Below, in pieces: positions 1 through 8,616 of a stretch of DNA of 64,000 bases (position 1 is the stretch's first letter; the number at the start of each line of letters is the position of its first letter). Location: positions 1 to 64,000 of the forward strand of contig JAAYEH010000103.1 in NCBI GenBank assembly GCA_012728855.1, in the 5' to 3' direction. Origin of the DNA: Rhodopirellula sp. Lineage in GTDB: Bacteria > Planctomycetota > Planctomycetia > Pirellulales > Thermoguttaceae. Below the pieces are notes generated by a model. It made no database searches and was not told the DNA's origin. It was given only the letters and a program-made list of their open reading frames with translations. The translations under genes were made by a program, and so were the position numbers.

Positions 1-1661
1 AAGCCATTCATCCTCCCCAACTCGGCGCAAAGGACTACTTGAAAGAAGGAAGGCATCTTCTCCTTTCCAAGTAGTGGCCCAGTTTACCTGAGCACAAACG
101 GGTCAATTCTGCTGAGCGGCAACGGCCTGCCGGCTCATCTTCCCCGCTATGAAGTGACGGCGGAAGTGACCGACCAGCAGAGGATCTGCCCGACGCATGG
201 CGAGCGGACGCTGTTGCCCGAGTCGATGTGGGATATCACCGAGACGCTGGAGTTCGGGCGTCCCAACCTGAAGGTGCGCGTGACGAAGTATCCGAAGTTC
301 GCCTGCGAGAGCGAGCCGCAGTGTGGGATTGCTTCGCCGGAGCGGCCGGCGGGCATTGTGGAAGGCAACAAGTACGACTCGAGCGTGGCGGCCGAGATCA
401 TCACCGGCAAGTACAGCTATCATCTGCCGCTGTACCGGCTGCAGGACTACTTCGGTGGTTGCGGCTGGGTGCCGTCGCGCAGCACCCAGTGCAATATCCT
501 CGCCAACGTGTTCGAGATCGTTCAGCCGTTGCTGGGCTTCTTCAAGAGCGTAGTGCAAACGGACGGGATCATCGGCTGTGACGACACCGGCGTGACGCTC
601 TTGTACCCGAAGGTGCTTCCCGCGTTTGACCTGAGCGATCCGAAGCAGCGACGGATGCAGGAAGTGTTTCAGGAAGCGCTGGACAAGAAGCTGCCCAGCA
701 TCAACGCGAAGATGTGGGCTTACCGCGGAATGGACATCAAGCTGAACGTGTTCGACTTCACGGTCAGCCGGCATCGGGACGGTCCGGAGCTGTTCTTTGC
801 GGACTACGAAGGGAAGTTGTTAGGTGACTGCTGGCATGGATTCGAGGCGATTGCCGTCTCGTCGGAGGGACGCATTGAGCGTGCGGCGTGCAATTCGCAT
901 GCGCGGCGAAAGTTTGAGTCCTCGACCGCCTATCCCGAGGATCGGAAACAGTGGCTGCGTTGGTATCAGCAGTTGTACGACATTGAAGACCGCGGCAAGG
1001 CGTTGTCGCTCGAGGAGCGTCTGGCCTTGCGCCAATGCGAAGCGAAAGCGATCTGGGATACCATCGAGAGCTGGCTGGAGGAAGTGAAGGAGCGGACGAC
1101 GAACGTGATCTTGCCGAAGAGCGACTTCGCCAAGGCGTTGCAGTACGTGCGCAACCATTTTGTCGAGCTGCGACGTTACTTGGACGACCCGCGGCTGCCG
1201 ATGGACAACAATGAAACCGAACAACTGATGAAGCAGGTTGCGCTGGGCCGCAAGAACTGGCTCTTTGCCGGCAGTGTCGTTGGCGGCGAACGGAACGCCG
1301 GCTTCCTGACGCTAACCAGCAGTGCACTGCGCAATGACCTGGACGTCTGGCTCTACGTCAAAGACGTTCTGGACCAACTGCTGGCGGGCAGCACCGACTA
1401 CGATCGGCTGCTTCCGTGGAACTGGGCTGCCTCCCATCCGGAAGCGATCCGCACCTATCGCGTCGAGGAGCGGCGTGACCGCTCGGCCCACCGCGCCGAC
1501 CGACGAGCCGACCGACGCAACGGCTCCCGCTCTGCCTGATGCCCCTGCCGGCACGCCCTTCAGGTTGCCGCGTCCCCACGCTCTTCCCGTGTCGCCTGCC
1601 CGGCCGCTGACTGCCCCGGCTCCACGGCCGCGGCAGGGACATGGTTCTGGTGTACGCTTAC
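1..1661 (+). mobile_element. IS66-family element, left part missing or altered
   Basis: The stretch holds an IS66-type transposase gene and ends at about 1642-1661 in a sequence whose reverse complement begins GTAAGCGTACAC, the usual IS66 terminal start, so 1661 is the likely right end. The accessory genes tnpA and tnpB that normally precede the transposase are not in the window. Transposase homology begins only near 121, and an in-frame stop lies at 40-42. Either the left part lies before the window with a broken junction, or the element is 5' truncated. An imperfect hairpin at about 34-76 sits in the unmatched upstream DNA. Confidence 0.75.
154..1539 (+). CDS. IS66 family transposase, N-terminally truncated
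   Basis: Catalytic DDE transposase of the IS66 group. The recognisable part starts with GLPAHLPRYEV (from about 127) leading into a zinc-ribbon remnant beginning CPTHGER, then the catalytic core with GCDDTGVTLL, and the C-terminal DNNETEQLMKQVALGRKNW block typical of IS66. The reading frame is open back to 43 but has no good start; the GTG at 154 is only the first in-frame start codon. Full IS66 transposases are about 500-540 residues, with an N-terminal leucine-zipper region that is absent here, so the protein is probably inactive. The last 20 or so residues are an arginine-rich tail of low complexity. Confidence 0.85.
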   Translation: MTAEVTDQQRICPTHGERTLLPESMWDITETLEFGRPNLKVRVTKYPKFACESEPQCGIASPERPAGIVEGNKYDSSVAAEIITGKYSYHLPLYRLQDYFGGCGWVPSRSTQCNILANVFEIVQPLLGFFKSVVQTDGIIGCDDTGVTLLYPKVLPAFDLSDPKQRRMQEVFQEALDKKLPSINAKMWAYRGMDIKLNVFDFTVSRHRDGPELFFADYEGKLLGDCWHGFEAIAVSSEGRIERAACNSHARRKFESSTAYPEDRKQWLRWYQQLYDIEDRGKALSLEERLALRQCEAKAIWDTIESWLEEVKERTTNVILPKSDFAKALQYVRNHFVELRRYLDDPRLPMDNNETEQLMKQVALGRKNWLFAGSVVGGERNAGFLTLTSSALRNDLDVWLYVKDVLDQLLAGSTDYDRLLPWNWAASHPEAIRTYRVEERRDRSAHRADRRADRRNGSRSA

Positions 1662-1748
1662 ACTGAGGTGGACAAGGTAGTACAGGCGTTGACATCCGAT
1701 GCACGGCCAATCGAAAACCTATTGCCGCACGACTAAAGGAAGACAAGC

Positions 1749-2102
1749 ATGCAGACGGTTAAGTATTTACTCAAGAACAACTCCGATAACGTGGGTTTAT
1801 TCAGACTGGACGGCAAAGAAGCAGGAATTGTGTTCTCGACGCAAGACAGACTCCGGGCGTTTCAATCGAGGAGTGATAGAAGCCATGAGTGCATGGCACC
1901 ACCTGTCGGTCTTGATGCGATCGCGACAATACTTCGCAGGGAAGACGTACGTTGGGTGCTGGTGGACCCCGACAGTGTAGAAGATAGCGTCTTTCTTCGC
2001 GCCTCAGTGGAGACACTAATTGAGGCAATCGACAACCGTCCGGCCGGTGCCGACGAGATCCAGGTCGAGTGCGAAGAGTGGCGGCCTGACCAGCGGAATT
2101 AA
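1749..2102 (+). CDS. Hypothetical protein, 117 residues
   Basis: I do not recognise a family. The ATG at 1749 is preceded by AAGGAAG at a good distance, and the protein is acidic and of ordinary composition (VGLFRLDGKEAGIVF near the start, DVRWVLVDPDSVEDSVFLRAS in the middle), which argues for a real gene. There is no signal peptide, membrane segment or known motif. It lies about 90 bases beyond the IS66 right end and is followed by a gene-poor stretch, so it could be cargo or a pre-existing gene next to the insertion. Confidence 0.55.
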   Translation: MQTVKYLLKNNSDNVGLFRLDGKEAGIVFSTQDRLRAFQSRSDRSHECMAPPVGLDAIATILRREDVRWVLVDPDSVEDSVFLRASVETLIEAIDNRPAGADEIQVECEEWRPDQRN

Positions 2103-2696
2103 CCCAGCCCAATCAGCAGGCAAACTGTAAGCCGTTATCGGCCGTCCGGCAGTGGGTGGCCCAGTGTGCTCAGACCGGGATTAGTGATCAGCGTACACAA
2201 AGACAAGACATACGAAGTCGGTTGGCTGTGGACCAGCAAGCAGCCTCGATGCTTCGTCTCCTGACTTCTTCGTGCTTTTTCGTGTCATTCGTGTGTTTCG
2301 TGGTTTCTCGTTTTCTCCGCGCCTGTTTTCCCTTTGGCCCGAAAATGCCTCTTGTCGAAACGCGCCGCACATGTCCTATTGTCCAGTGCGGCGAGGCAGA
2401 CTCGTCTTCCAGCGTGCCGCGGCCCCGGTCACAACCGGCCGGTCGTTCTTTGAAAACCCGCAAGTTGGGCACCACCGCAGCCCGAACACCCCTTCTCGCC
2501 GCAGCGGCATCGATCCTCTGCTAACGACAAGGGCCTCGTGTCCGGCCTTGAATTTCAATCTCGCATGGGGGGGTCGCGAGAAAACAGCGACAAACCAAGA
2601 ACGGAAAGTGCCTGCGAGAAACAACGGGTGCATCGCGGTAGGTTGCCCGGTTAGCAGCCAAAGACGGCCGCCAAGCGGTCTGAATCGCAGAGTGCC
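2103..2696. other. Gene-poor stretch
   Basis: I see no convincing gene. Between about 2265 and 2320 there is T-rich sequence of the type TTCGTGTCATTCGTGTGTTTCGTGG, a style of intergenic filler often found in this group. Short open frames on both strands here have no ribosome site and no recognisable product. Confidence 0.5.
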
Positions 2697-2758
2697 GAAG
2701 GAAGGTGAATCGCAGGCACTTCGCCGCTGGACATTCCTTGTTCGATATTCTGCGGTTC
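2697..2758 (+). repeat. Direct-repeat copy E2 (partial palindromic element)
   Basis: These 62 bases match 4321-4382 with only two differences. The copy keeps the right arm ending in ATATTCTGCGGTTC but lacks the matching left arm that is present in the copy upstream of the amylase gene. It abuts the 3' end of the GH13 gene, so the gene is bracketed by direct repeats about 1.6 kb apart. Confidence 0.85.
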
Positions 2759-2764
2759 TCTTTC

Positions 2765-4183
2765 TCATTTTCGCTTGGCCACCCAGTATCCAAACCCGCC
2801 GAGGCTCAGCAGGGAGCCGCGATCGGCCGCCTTGATCTCTGCTTCGGCCGCGAGCAGCGGTTCATAAGACCATCGGTTCTGCTTGGGAAGCGCAACGCGG
2901 ACATCGATAGCACGATCCGACAGATTCACCACGGACAGGATCTCTTCGCTCGATGTCCGCCGGAGATAGGAAAGGACCGAGTCCGGCTGATCGTTGTCGA
3001 GCCACATGACCTCCCCGTCCGTTAAGGCCCGCTCGGTATGGCGCACTCTGCAGAGTTCCTGGCAAAGGGCGAAACGGGCCTTGCCAGCAGGTGTATCGCC
3101 CGCGGCCCAGTCAATGGGCATTCGCCCAAAGATGCTGTGACGGGCGGTATCGGCCACTTCCTGCCCGTTATAGAGCATCGGTACGCCGTCGAGCGTACAC
3201 AGCGCCACCAGCATCGCATCGACGCAGCCGGATCCCCACGCCTTTTCGATGCGATTGTCATACGCGTCGTTGGCGATGTCGTGGTTGTCGATGTAGCGGA
3301 TGAAGCGTGCGCCGCGCGGGCGCCGGGCCGCAATGGCTTCCCATGCCGTGCGAATGGACGGGACGGGCTGGCCTTTGTCGAGAACCTTGCGGACTGCGGC
3401 GAACCACTCGAAACTGTAGTTGAGGTCGAACGCTTTGAGCTGATCGGCGCGGCGGTTTCCCTCGGCCAGCAGGCAGAGGCCGGGCCGGATCCGGTCGAGA
3501 CGCTCGCGTGCCGTTTCCCAAAAGTCGAGCGGAATGCCGTCGGAGACGTCGCAGCGGAAGCCGTCGACGCCGAAGTCCTCAACCCAGTACTCCATGTTCT
3601 TCCAGAGGTACTCGCGAAGTTCGGGATTGGCCATGTTGATCGCCGGGAAGCCCCAGGCTGCGGTGGCGATCTTGCCCTGCTCATCCCGCTTGACGAAGTC
3701 CGGGTGTTCCTGGAGGAAGACCGCGTTGGGGCCGCAGTGCAGGTAGACCATGTCGAGCAGAACGCGCATCCCGAGCCGGTGCGTCTCGGCGACAAAGGCC
3801 TTCAAGTCGGCGTCCGTGCCGTACTCCGGATCGACATGATAGTAGTCTTTCATCCGATACGGATTGCGCGGGTTGTTGGTGCGCGAGGCCCTCTGACGCG
3901 GACTCCACGATTGCGGGTCGGGGTGGTCGTCCGCGACGAAGATCGGGCAAAGGTAGATGATGTCGACGCCGATTTCCGCCACGCCGGGCAGTCGAGCCGT
4001 CGCGGCCTTCAGCGTGCCTTCGGGCGTGAAGGCACGCGGCTGGATTTGGTACATCACGCCGCCTGTCACCCACTGCGGCGACGGGCGGGCGGCGAGCGAT
4101 GCAACGTCCCGGTCGGGCTCAGCGGCTGGCGAGATCGCCGGGAGAAACAACGTGGACAATAGCAAGGGAAGGATCGGGCGCAT
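2765..4183 (-). CDS. Secreted alpha-amylase family (GH13) glycosidase
   Basis: Acts on alpha-linked glucans outside the cytoplasm. The 472-residue protein starts with a clear signal peptide (MRPILPLLLSTLFLPAISPAAE) and has the GH13 barrel: region I DMVYLHCG, region II GFRCDVSD with nucleophile D212, region III LLAEGN with acid/base E241, and region IV YIDNHD with D302. Two tryptophan- and proline-rich loops near residues 85-115 are typical of bacterial members. A C-terminal all-beta domain follows from about residue 390. The start is supported by GGAGAAAA just upstream. Substrate (starch, glycogen or oligosaccharide) cannot be read from the sequence. It stands alone, bracketed by E repeats, downstream of the acid-sugar dehydratase gene on the same strand. 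Confidence 0.92.
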   Translation of the reverse strand: MRPILPLLLSTLFLPAISPAAEPDRDVASLAARPSPQWVTGGVMYQIQPRAFTPEGTLKAATARLPGVAEIGVDIIYLCPIFVADDHPDPQSWSPRQRASRTNNPRNPYRMKDYYHVDPEYGTDADLKAFVAETHRLGMRVLLDMVYLHCGPNAVFLQEHPDFVKRDEQGKIATAAWGFPAINMANPELREYLWKNMEYWVEDFGVDGFRCDVSDGIPLDFWETARERLDRIRPGLCLLAEGNRRADQLKAFDLNYSFEWFAAVRKVLDKGQPVPSIRTAWEAIAARRPRGARFIRYIDNHDIANDAYDNRIEKAWGSGCVDAMLVALCTLDGVPMLYNGQEVADTARHSIFGRMPIDWAAGDTPAGKARFALCQELCRVRHTERALTDGEVMWLDNDQPDSVLSYLRRTSSEEILSVVNLSDRAIDVRVALPKQNRWSYEPLLAAEAEIKAADRGSLLSLGGFGYWVAKRK

Positions 4184-4283
4184 GGTTTTCTCCGGAGTCG
4201 TGTGGCAAAGATCGGTGAATGAGCGACTGTCGTGCTTGCCGGCAGCAGTGGGATCGACTTTCTCCGGCGTCTATGGATGCTGT

Positions 4284-4382
4284 GAACCGCAGAATATCGA
4301 ACAAGGAACCGCAGATTGTTGAAGGAAGGTGAATTGCAGGCACTTCGCCGTTGGACATTCCTTGTTCGATATTCTGCGGTTC
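4284..4382. repeat. Palindromic element E1
   Basis: A perfect 25-base inverted repeat (4284-4308 and 4358-4382; left arm begins GAACCGCAGAATATCG) encloses a 49-base centre. The right two thirds are repeated at 2697-2758. It lies between the dehydratase and amylase genes and could fold as a long RNA hairpin, which may limit read-through between them. Confidence 0.9.
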
Positions 4383-4397
4383 ATTCCTTCCATGATT

Positions 4398-5588
4398 CTA
4401 CACGCCGCCCGGCATGGGATACCACTCGGGGCGGCGTGGATCCTGATGGAAACGGGCGTAGTAGTCGCCCTTCTCTTCGTAGTACGCCTGGTAGCGGGCC
4501 ATTTTCTCTTCGTCGAGTTCGACACCCAGTCCCGGCCCGTCGGGCACCCGGATGGCCCCGTCGACATAGGGGAGTTTTCCCCCGACGATGATGTCGTCTT
4601 CCAGAAAGTGGTAGTGAGCGTCGCCGGCGAAAGACATGGCGGGAATCGTCGCTGCGGTGTGCAGCATGGCCGCCAGCTCGATGCCAAACTCGGCGCCGGA
4701 GTGCATGGCCACTCCGAGATTGAACGTTCGGCACACGGCGCACAGATCCTTCACGCCGCGCGGCCCCTCCCAGTAGTGCAGGTCGGTGAGCACGATGTCG
4801 ACGGCATCCATGCGTATGGCAGGCCCCAGATCGTCGAACTTGTTGGGATACATGTTGGTAGCCAAGGGGATGCGAACCTGCTGCCGAACGGCCCGCATGC
4901 CCTCCAAGCCCCACGCCGGATCTTCGAAGTATTCCAAACCAAGTCCTTCCAGCCGCCGGCCAACGCGCACGGCCGTCGGCACGGACCAGACGCCGTTGGG
5001 ATCGATGCGGAGTCCGAAGTCGCCGCCCAGCCGATCGCGGCACAACTCCAAGACGCGGGCCTCTTCCATCGGATCCAGCACGCCGGCTTTCAGCTTCATG
5101 GCATTGACGCCGAGCGTTTCATGCAGTTCGACGCACAGATCGGCGAGATCCTCGGCAGACGTATCATCGCCGCCTCCGGGCCGATCGTAACGCCAGAAGA
5201 GATAGGCGATCATGGGCACGGTATCGCGGACCTTGCCGCCCAGCAACTGATTCATCGGCACGCCGGCAGCTTTGCCCTGGATGTCCAGGCAGGCGATTTC
5301 GATGGCGCCGTACAGCCGGGCGTTGGAGAGATAGTAGATGGTCCGCAACGTCTTGAGTTTGATCGCCTCCAGATCAAAGGGGTCCATGCCAACCAGACGC
5401 GGCTTCAGCTTGGTGAGGGCGGCCCGCTGATCTCCGCCGCCCACTTCGCCGAGTCCCACGATGCCCTCGTCCGTGATTAGTTCGAGAACCGTACGGAGGA
5501 GATAGCCGGGATGGACGCCGGTGTTGTGTCGCAATTGAGAGTTGAGTGGAATCGCAACGGTACGCGGTCGAAGGTCGATGATTTTCAT
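4398..5588 (-). CDS. Enolase-superfamily acid-sugar dehydratase (glucarate dehydratase-like)
   Basis: The 396-residue protein has the N-terminal capping domain and the (beta/alpha)7-beta barrel of mandelate racemase/muconate lactonizing enzymes. Visible active-site features are MKLKAG (base lysines), the metal ligands in LRIDPNG and YFEDPAWG, and the late histidine in MHSGAEFGIE, a layout closest to glucarate dehydratase relatives. Such enzymes dehydrate aldarates or aldonates derived from uronic acids, which suits its place beside xylanase and RraA-like genes. Exact substrate is not determined. It is cytoplasmic (no signal peptide). The upstream 227-base gap holds palindrome A1. Confidence 0.88.
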   Translation of the reverse strand: MKIIDLRPRTVAIPLNSQLRHNTGVHPGYLLRTVLELITDEGIVGLGEVGGGDQRAALTKLKPRLVGMDPFDLEAIKLKTLRTIYYLSNARLYGAIEIACLDIQGKAAGVPMNQLLGGKVRDTVPMIAYLFWRYDRPGGGDDTSAEDLADLCVELHETLGVNAMKLKAGVLDPMEEARVLELCRDRLGGDFGLRIDPNGVWSVPTAVRVGRRLEGLGLEYFEDPAWGLEGMRAVRQQVRIPLATNMYPNKFDDLGPAIRMDAVDIVLTDLHYWEGPRGVKDLCAVCRTFNLGVAMHSGAEFGIELAAMLHTAATIPAMSFAGDAHYHFLEDDIIVGGKLPYVDGAIRVPDGPGLGVELDEEKMARYQAYYEEKGDYYARFHQDPRRPEWYPMPGGV

Positions 5589-5679
5589 GGATTGGGTGTC
5601 TCTTGATGACAGAAAAACAGAAGGAACCTAGCGTCGGCGAAGAAATAGGTGTCGCATTCACAGGGGTGTGGAGCGCAAG

Positions 5680-5774
5680 GGGGTCGGGAGTCTTTTTTCC
5701 ATGTCGGCCGGGCAACGCTTTCCTATTTGGACAGGGCTTTTTCCGGCCGACATGGAAAAAAGACTCCCGACCCC
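5680..5774. repeat. Palindromic element A1, perfect 32-bp arms
   Basis: Arms 5680-5711 and 5743-5774 are exact reverse complements around a 31-base centre; the outer ends read GGGGTCGGGAGTC and GACTCCCGACCCC. Two further copies lie at 21462-21555 and 22158-22248. This copy is intergenic between the GH10 gene and the dehydratase gene. Confidence 0.97.
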
Positions 5775-5815
5775 TTCCCCGCGGAGTTTCTCAACAGTTA
5801 TTTATTCGCCCATGC

Positions 5816-7180
5816 TTACGGCATGGTCAAGGTTGCTTTTGCCGCTTCGCCCGGCTGGACCGTCACTTCGAAGTCCTTGGTTTGGCCGCCGGCCGTGACC
5901 TCAATCCGATAGCGTCCGTGGAAGCCGCGGAATTTCACTTCGCCGCCGGCGCCCGATTTCGTGTTGAGGTTGGTTTTCCAGTCGTGGTTGATCAGTTGAT
6001 CCAGGGCCTGGTAGGCCGGCTTGGGTTTGAAATCGTCGTCTGCCAGTCCCCCGCCCGCGACGCCTTCGTTGCCGTGGGCGGTGCCGTCGCCGAGATTCCA
6101 CCAGGTGATGCCGGCCATCTTTGGCGCTGCAAACCAGAGCCGGTAGATATCGCGCACGACGCGGCCCTGAACGGCCAATCCGTCGTCGCCGGCCGAACCG
6201 ATCGTGATTTCAGTGATCCATAGTGGCAACCCGAACTTGGCAAACAACTCATACGTGTCCAACAGCGTGCCCGGATCGCAATGGTCGCCGCCCAGGTAGC
6301 CATCAAGCGCCTTGCGGCTGAAGTAGTGAAACTGGAAGCCGATACCCTCGATGGGGATGCGGTTCTCGAGCAGCTTCGCGCATTGCCGATAGAAGCGGTT
6401 GGTTTCGTTCGGAGGCCAATTGAAGGTGGTCACGTCGTTGAGGATCAGCGTGTTTTCCGGGCGGAACACTTTCTGTTCTTCCGTGAACGCCCAGGGAACG
6501 TAGGTCGGATAGTCCCGGTTTTCGGCCGAGAAGAACGGGTACTGCGGCGGGCAGACCAGCGATTCGTTCACGCCGTCCCAGATCGGGATGTCCTTGGCGT
6601 AGCGGTCGGCAAGCTCCTTGAAACGCTTGAGGTAGAGCCGCCTCAGCTCGTCGGGATCCTTCGGAATCCAGTCCGGATTGTGCGCGTGCCACAGCAAGGG
6701 GTGTCCCTTGAGCGTCAGCCCGTGCTTTTTGCCGAAAGCGACAGCCCGATCGGGCGGCGGACGGCGCCAGAAATAGGAACTCCCCTCGGTCAGTCGCAGC
6801 TTGCCCTGTTCCGGTTCGGTGCCGGCCCAGTAGAACGGCACCGTGGCGAAGTTGAATAGCTTGAGGAAGGCGTCTTCGTAGGCCCGGTTCTTCTCCTTCA
6901 TCTGCCCCAATACGAAGATATTGCAGCCGAAAAGAAATCCGTGCGACTTCTGCGCGATCTTCACCTCCGCGCCGGAAATCGGCTTGCCCCGGGCATCAAG
7001 AAGCGTCACCATCACATCGCTCTTGCGGTTCTTCTCGATCCCGTCGTCGATCCGCTTCTGCACGGCGGGATTGTCCCAGCGCCGGAGATAGTTCTCCGGC
7101 AATTCGGCATCGGCGGGCGAAGGCCAGGCGATCAGGAAGGCCACGGTGGCCGCCATAGTCAAGCAAACTCGCGTCTTCAT
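5816..7180 (-). CDS. Secreted endo-1,4-beta-xylanase (GH10), first of two
   Basis: Hydrolyses the xylan backbone. From the ATG at 7180 (AAGGAG eight bases upstream) the protein has 454 residues: a signal peptide ending near PSPADA, a short beta-sandwich region (VTLLDARGKPISGAEVKI), then the GH10 barrel with acid/base E206 in WDGVNES and nucleophile E324 in LPLWITEI. The C-terminus carries a second small domain (VKFRGFHGRYRIEVTAGG). It shares this architecture and blocks such as YFWRRPPPDR and WWNLGDGTAHGNE with the next gene upstream, so the pair are tandem duplicates. Only 26 bases separate them, indicating one transcript. There is no carbohydrate-binding module. Confidence 0.92.
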   Translation of the reverse strand: MKTRVCLTMAATVAFLIAWPSPADAELPENYLRRWDNPAVQKRIDDGIEKNRKSDVMVTLLDARGKPISGAEVKIAQKSHGFLFGCNIFVLGQMKEKNRAYEDAFLKLFNFATVPFYWAGTEPEQGKLRLTEGSSYFWRRPPPDRAVAFGKKHGLTLKGHPLLWHAHNPDWIPKDPDELRRLYLKRFKELADRYAKDIPIWDGVNESLVCPPQYPFFSAENRDYPTYVPWAFTEEQKVFRPENTLILNDVTTFNWPPNETNRFYRQCAKLLENRIPIEGIGFQFHYFSRKALDGYLGGDHCDPGTLLDTYELFAKFGLPLWITEITIGSAGDDGLAVQGRVVRDIYRLWFAAPKMAGITWWNLGDGTAHGNEGVAGGGLADDDFKPKPAYQALDQLINHDWKTNLNTKSGAGGEVKFRGFHGRYRIEVTAGGQTKDFEVTVQPGEAAKATLTMP

Positions 7181-7206
7181 GGTTGTTCTCCTTGGATGTG
7201 TTGAGG

Positions 7207-8616
7207 TCATTCGGTTGGTTTGGTGAGCACGAACCTGCTGGGTTCCTTGGCGTTGGCAGTGACGTCGAGTGTAAACGTCTGTGCTTCATCGGACGACCCG
7301 ACGGTGAGCCGGTAACTCCCCTTGAACCCGCGGAAGGCAAGACGGCCGTCCGGCCCGGTGGTGCCCTCGGTACGCGTCTTCCACTCGTGATTGATCAGCT
7401 TGTCGAGCGCCAGGTAGGCGGGCTTGGGATTCATGCTTTCGTCGAGCAGCCCTCCCAGGGATTGGTTCTCGTTTCCGTAGGCGGTTCCGTCCCCCAGGTT
7501 CCACCAGGTGACGCCGGCCATCTTGGGAGTGCTGAACCAGAGCCGGTAGAGGTTGGCCACCACTTCGCCCTGCTCGGCCGCCCCGTCGTCGCCCGTTCCC
7601 GAAATCGTGATCTCCGTGATGTAGAGCGGCAGGCCCAAATGTTTCAGCCGGTCGTAGACGCCGATCAACTGCTTGGGCGAGTAAGACTTGCCGCTAATCA
7701 GGCCGCCGCGGCCTGTGTGAAACTGTATGCCGATGCCGTCGACGCGAATGCCCTGATCGAGCAGCCTCTTGACGTTTGCCTCGCACTGGTCGGTGGTGAC
7801 GTGCGTTTGGCTGGTGCCATCGTTGATCAACAGCGTCACGTCCTTAGAGAAGAGCCGGCTCGCTTCTTTGAAGCACTGCTCGGCGTAGTCGTCGGGCACG
7901 GCATGCCACTCGGCGGGATTGACAACCCTGGGGATTTCTTCGTTGATGACGTCCCATACCGGGATCTCACGGCCATAACGCTCGGCAAGCTCCGCCATGT
8001 GGCGACGCGCCTGCTGCATGAACGCCTTTGGGTCATTGTGAGCGGTCCAGTCGGGCATGAACTTGTTCTTGGCATACAACAGCGCGTGGCCCTTGGGGGT
8101 GATGCCGCGGGCCTTGCACCACTTAAGCAGCCGGTCCGGCGGCGGGCGGCGCCAGATGTAGGCCGACCCTTCCGCGTAACGCGGCTTGCCCTGCTGAGGC
8201 TCGATGTCGCCCCAGTAGAAAGGCAGCGTGGCGAAATTGAAGAGATTCGTGAAAGCCTTCTCGTACTTACCGTTCAACTCCGGTGTCTTGAGCTGGTCCA
8301 GAACGAAGAGGTTGCAGCCGAAAAGGAACTCGTGTGTTTGCTGCTCGACCTTTACTTTCACACCGGAAATCGCCCGCCCTTGGGCGTCGACGACCTCGAC
8401 GATCGCGTCCGCCTTGCGATACTGCTCCGTATCCTGGCTGATGCGGGCGACGACGTCGGGGTCGTTCCACAGCTTTCGGTAGGCCTTCGGCACTTCCGCC
8501 CGGGCCGGAATTGCAGCGAGCAGACAAGACATCAGACACAGGAGGTACGTGCAGTTTGTGCGCAGCGCTCTGTGGACCATTGCGGCAACTTTGCCCTGTT
8601 CATTCTCTTGCTTCAT
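7207..8616 (-). CDS. Secreted endo-1,4-beta-xylanase (GH10), second of two
   Basis: GH10 paralogue of the downstream xylanase, about 469 residues from the ATG at 8616. That start overlaps the SDR stop as ATGA and has GGAGG nine bases upstream; a second ATG lies two codons earlier. Signal peptide around residues 15-40, small beta region (VEVVDAQGRAISGVKVKV), then the barrel with acid/base E226 in WDVINEE and nucleophile E335 in LYITEI. The paralogues diverge mostly in loops near the substrate cleft, suggesting different chain lengths or side-group tolerance (inference). Translational coupling to the SDR gene ties it to the sugar-catabolic operon. Confidence 0.92.
   Translation of the reverse strand: MKQENEQGKVAAMVHRALRTNCTYLLCLMSCLLAAIPARAEVPKAYRKLWNDPDVVARISQDTEQYRKADAIVEVVDAQGRAISGVKVKVEQQTHEFLFGCNLFVLDQLKTPELNGKYEKAFTNLFNFATLPFYWGDIEPQQGKPRYAEGSAYIWRRPPPDRLLKWCKARGITPKGHALLYAKNKFMPDWTAHNDPKAFMQQARRHMAELAERYGREIPVWDVINEEIPRVVNPAEWHAVPDDYAEQCFKEASRLFSKDVTLLINDGTSQTHVTTDQCEANVKRLLDQGIRVDGIGIQFHTGRGGLISGKSYSPKQLIGVYDRLKHLGLPLYITEITISGTGDDGAAEQGEVVANLYRLWFSTPKMAGVTWWNLGDGTAYGNENQSLGGLLDESMNPKPAYLALDKLINHEWKTRTEGTTGPDGRLAFRGFKGSYRLTVGSSDEAQTFTLDVTANAKEPSRFVLTKPTE

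Noticed and set aside
34..76. Imperfect hairpin CTACTTG...CAAGTAG at the window start
   Set aside because: Too close to the window edge and inside an altered IS element to assign a role.
2156..2835. Plus-strand open frames after the IS66 region
   Set aside because: They run through T-rich filler and the E2 repeat; cysteine- and arginine-rich translations, no ribosome site.
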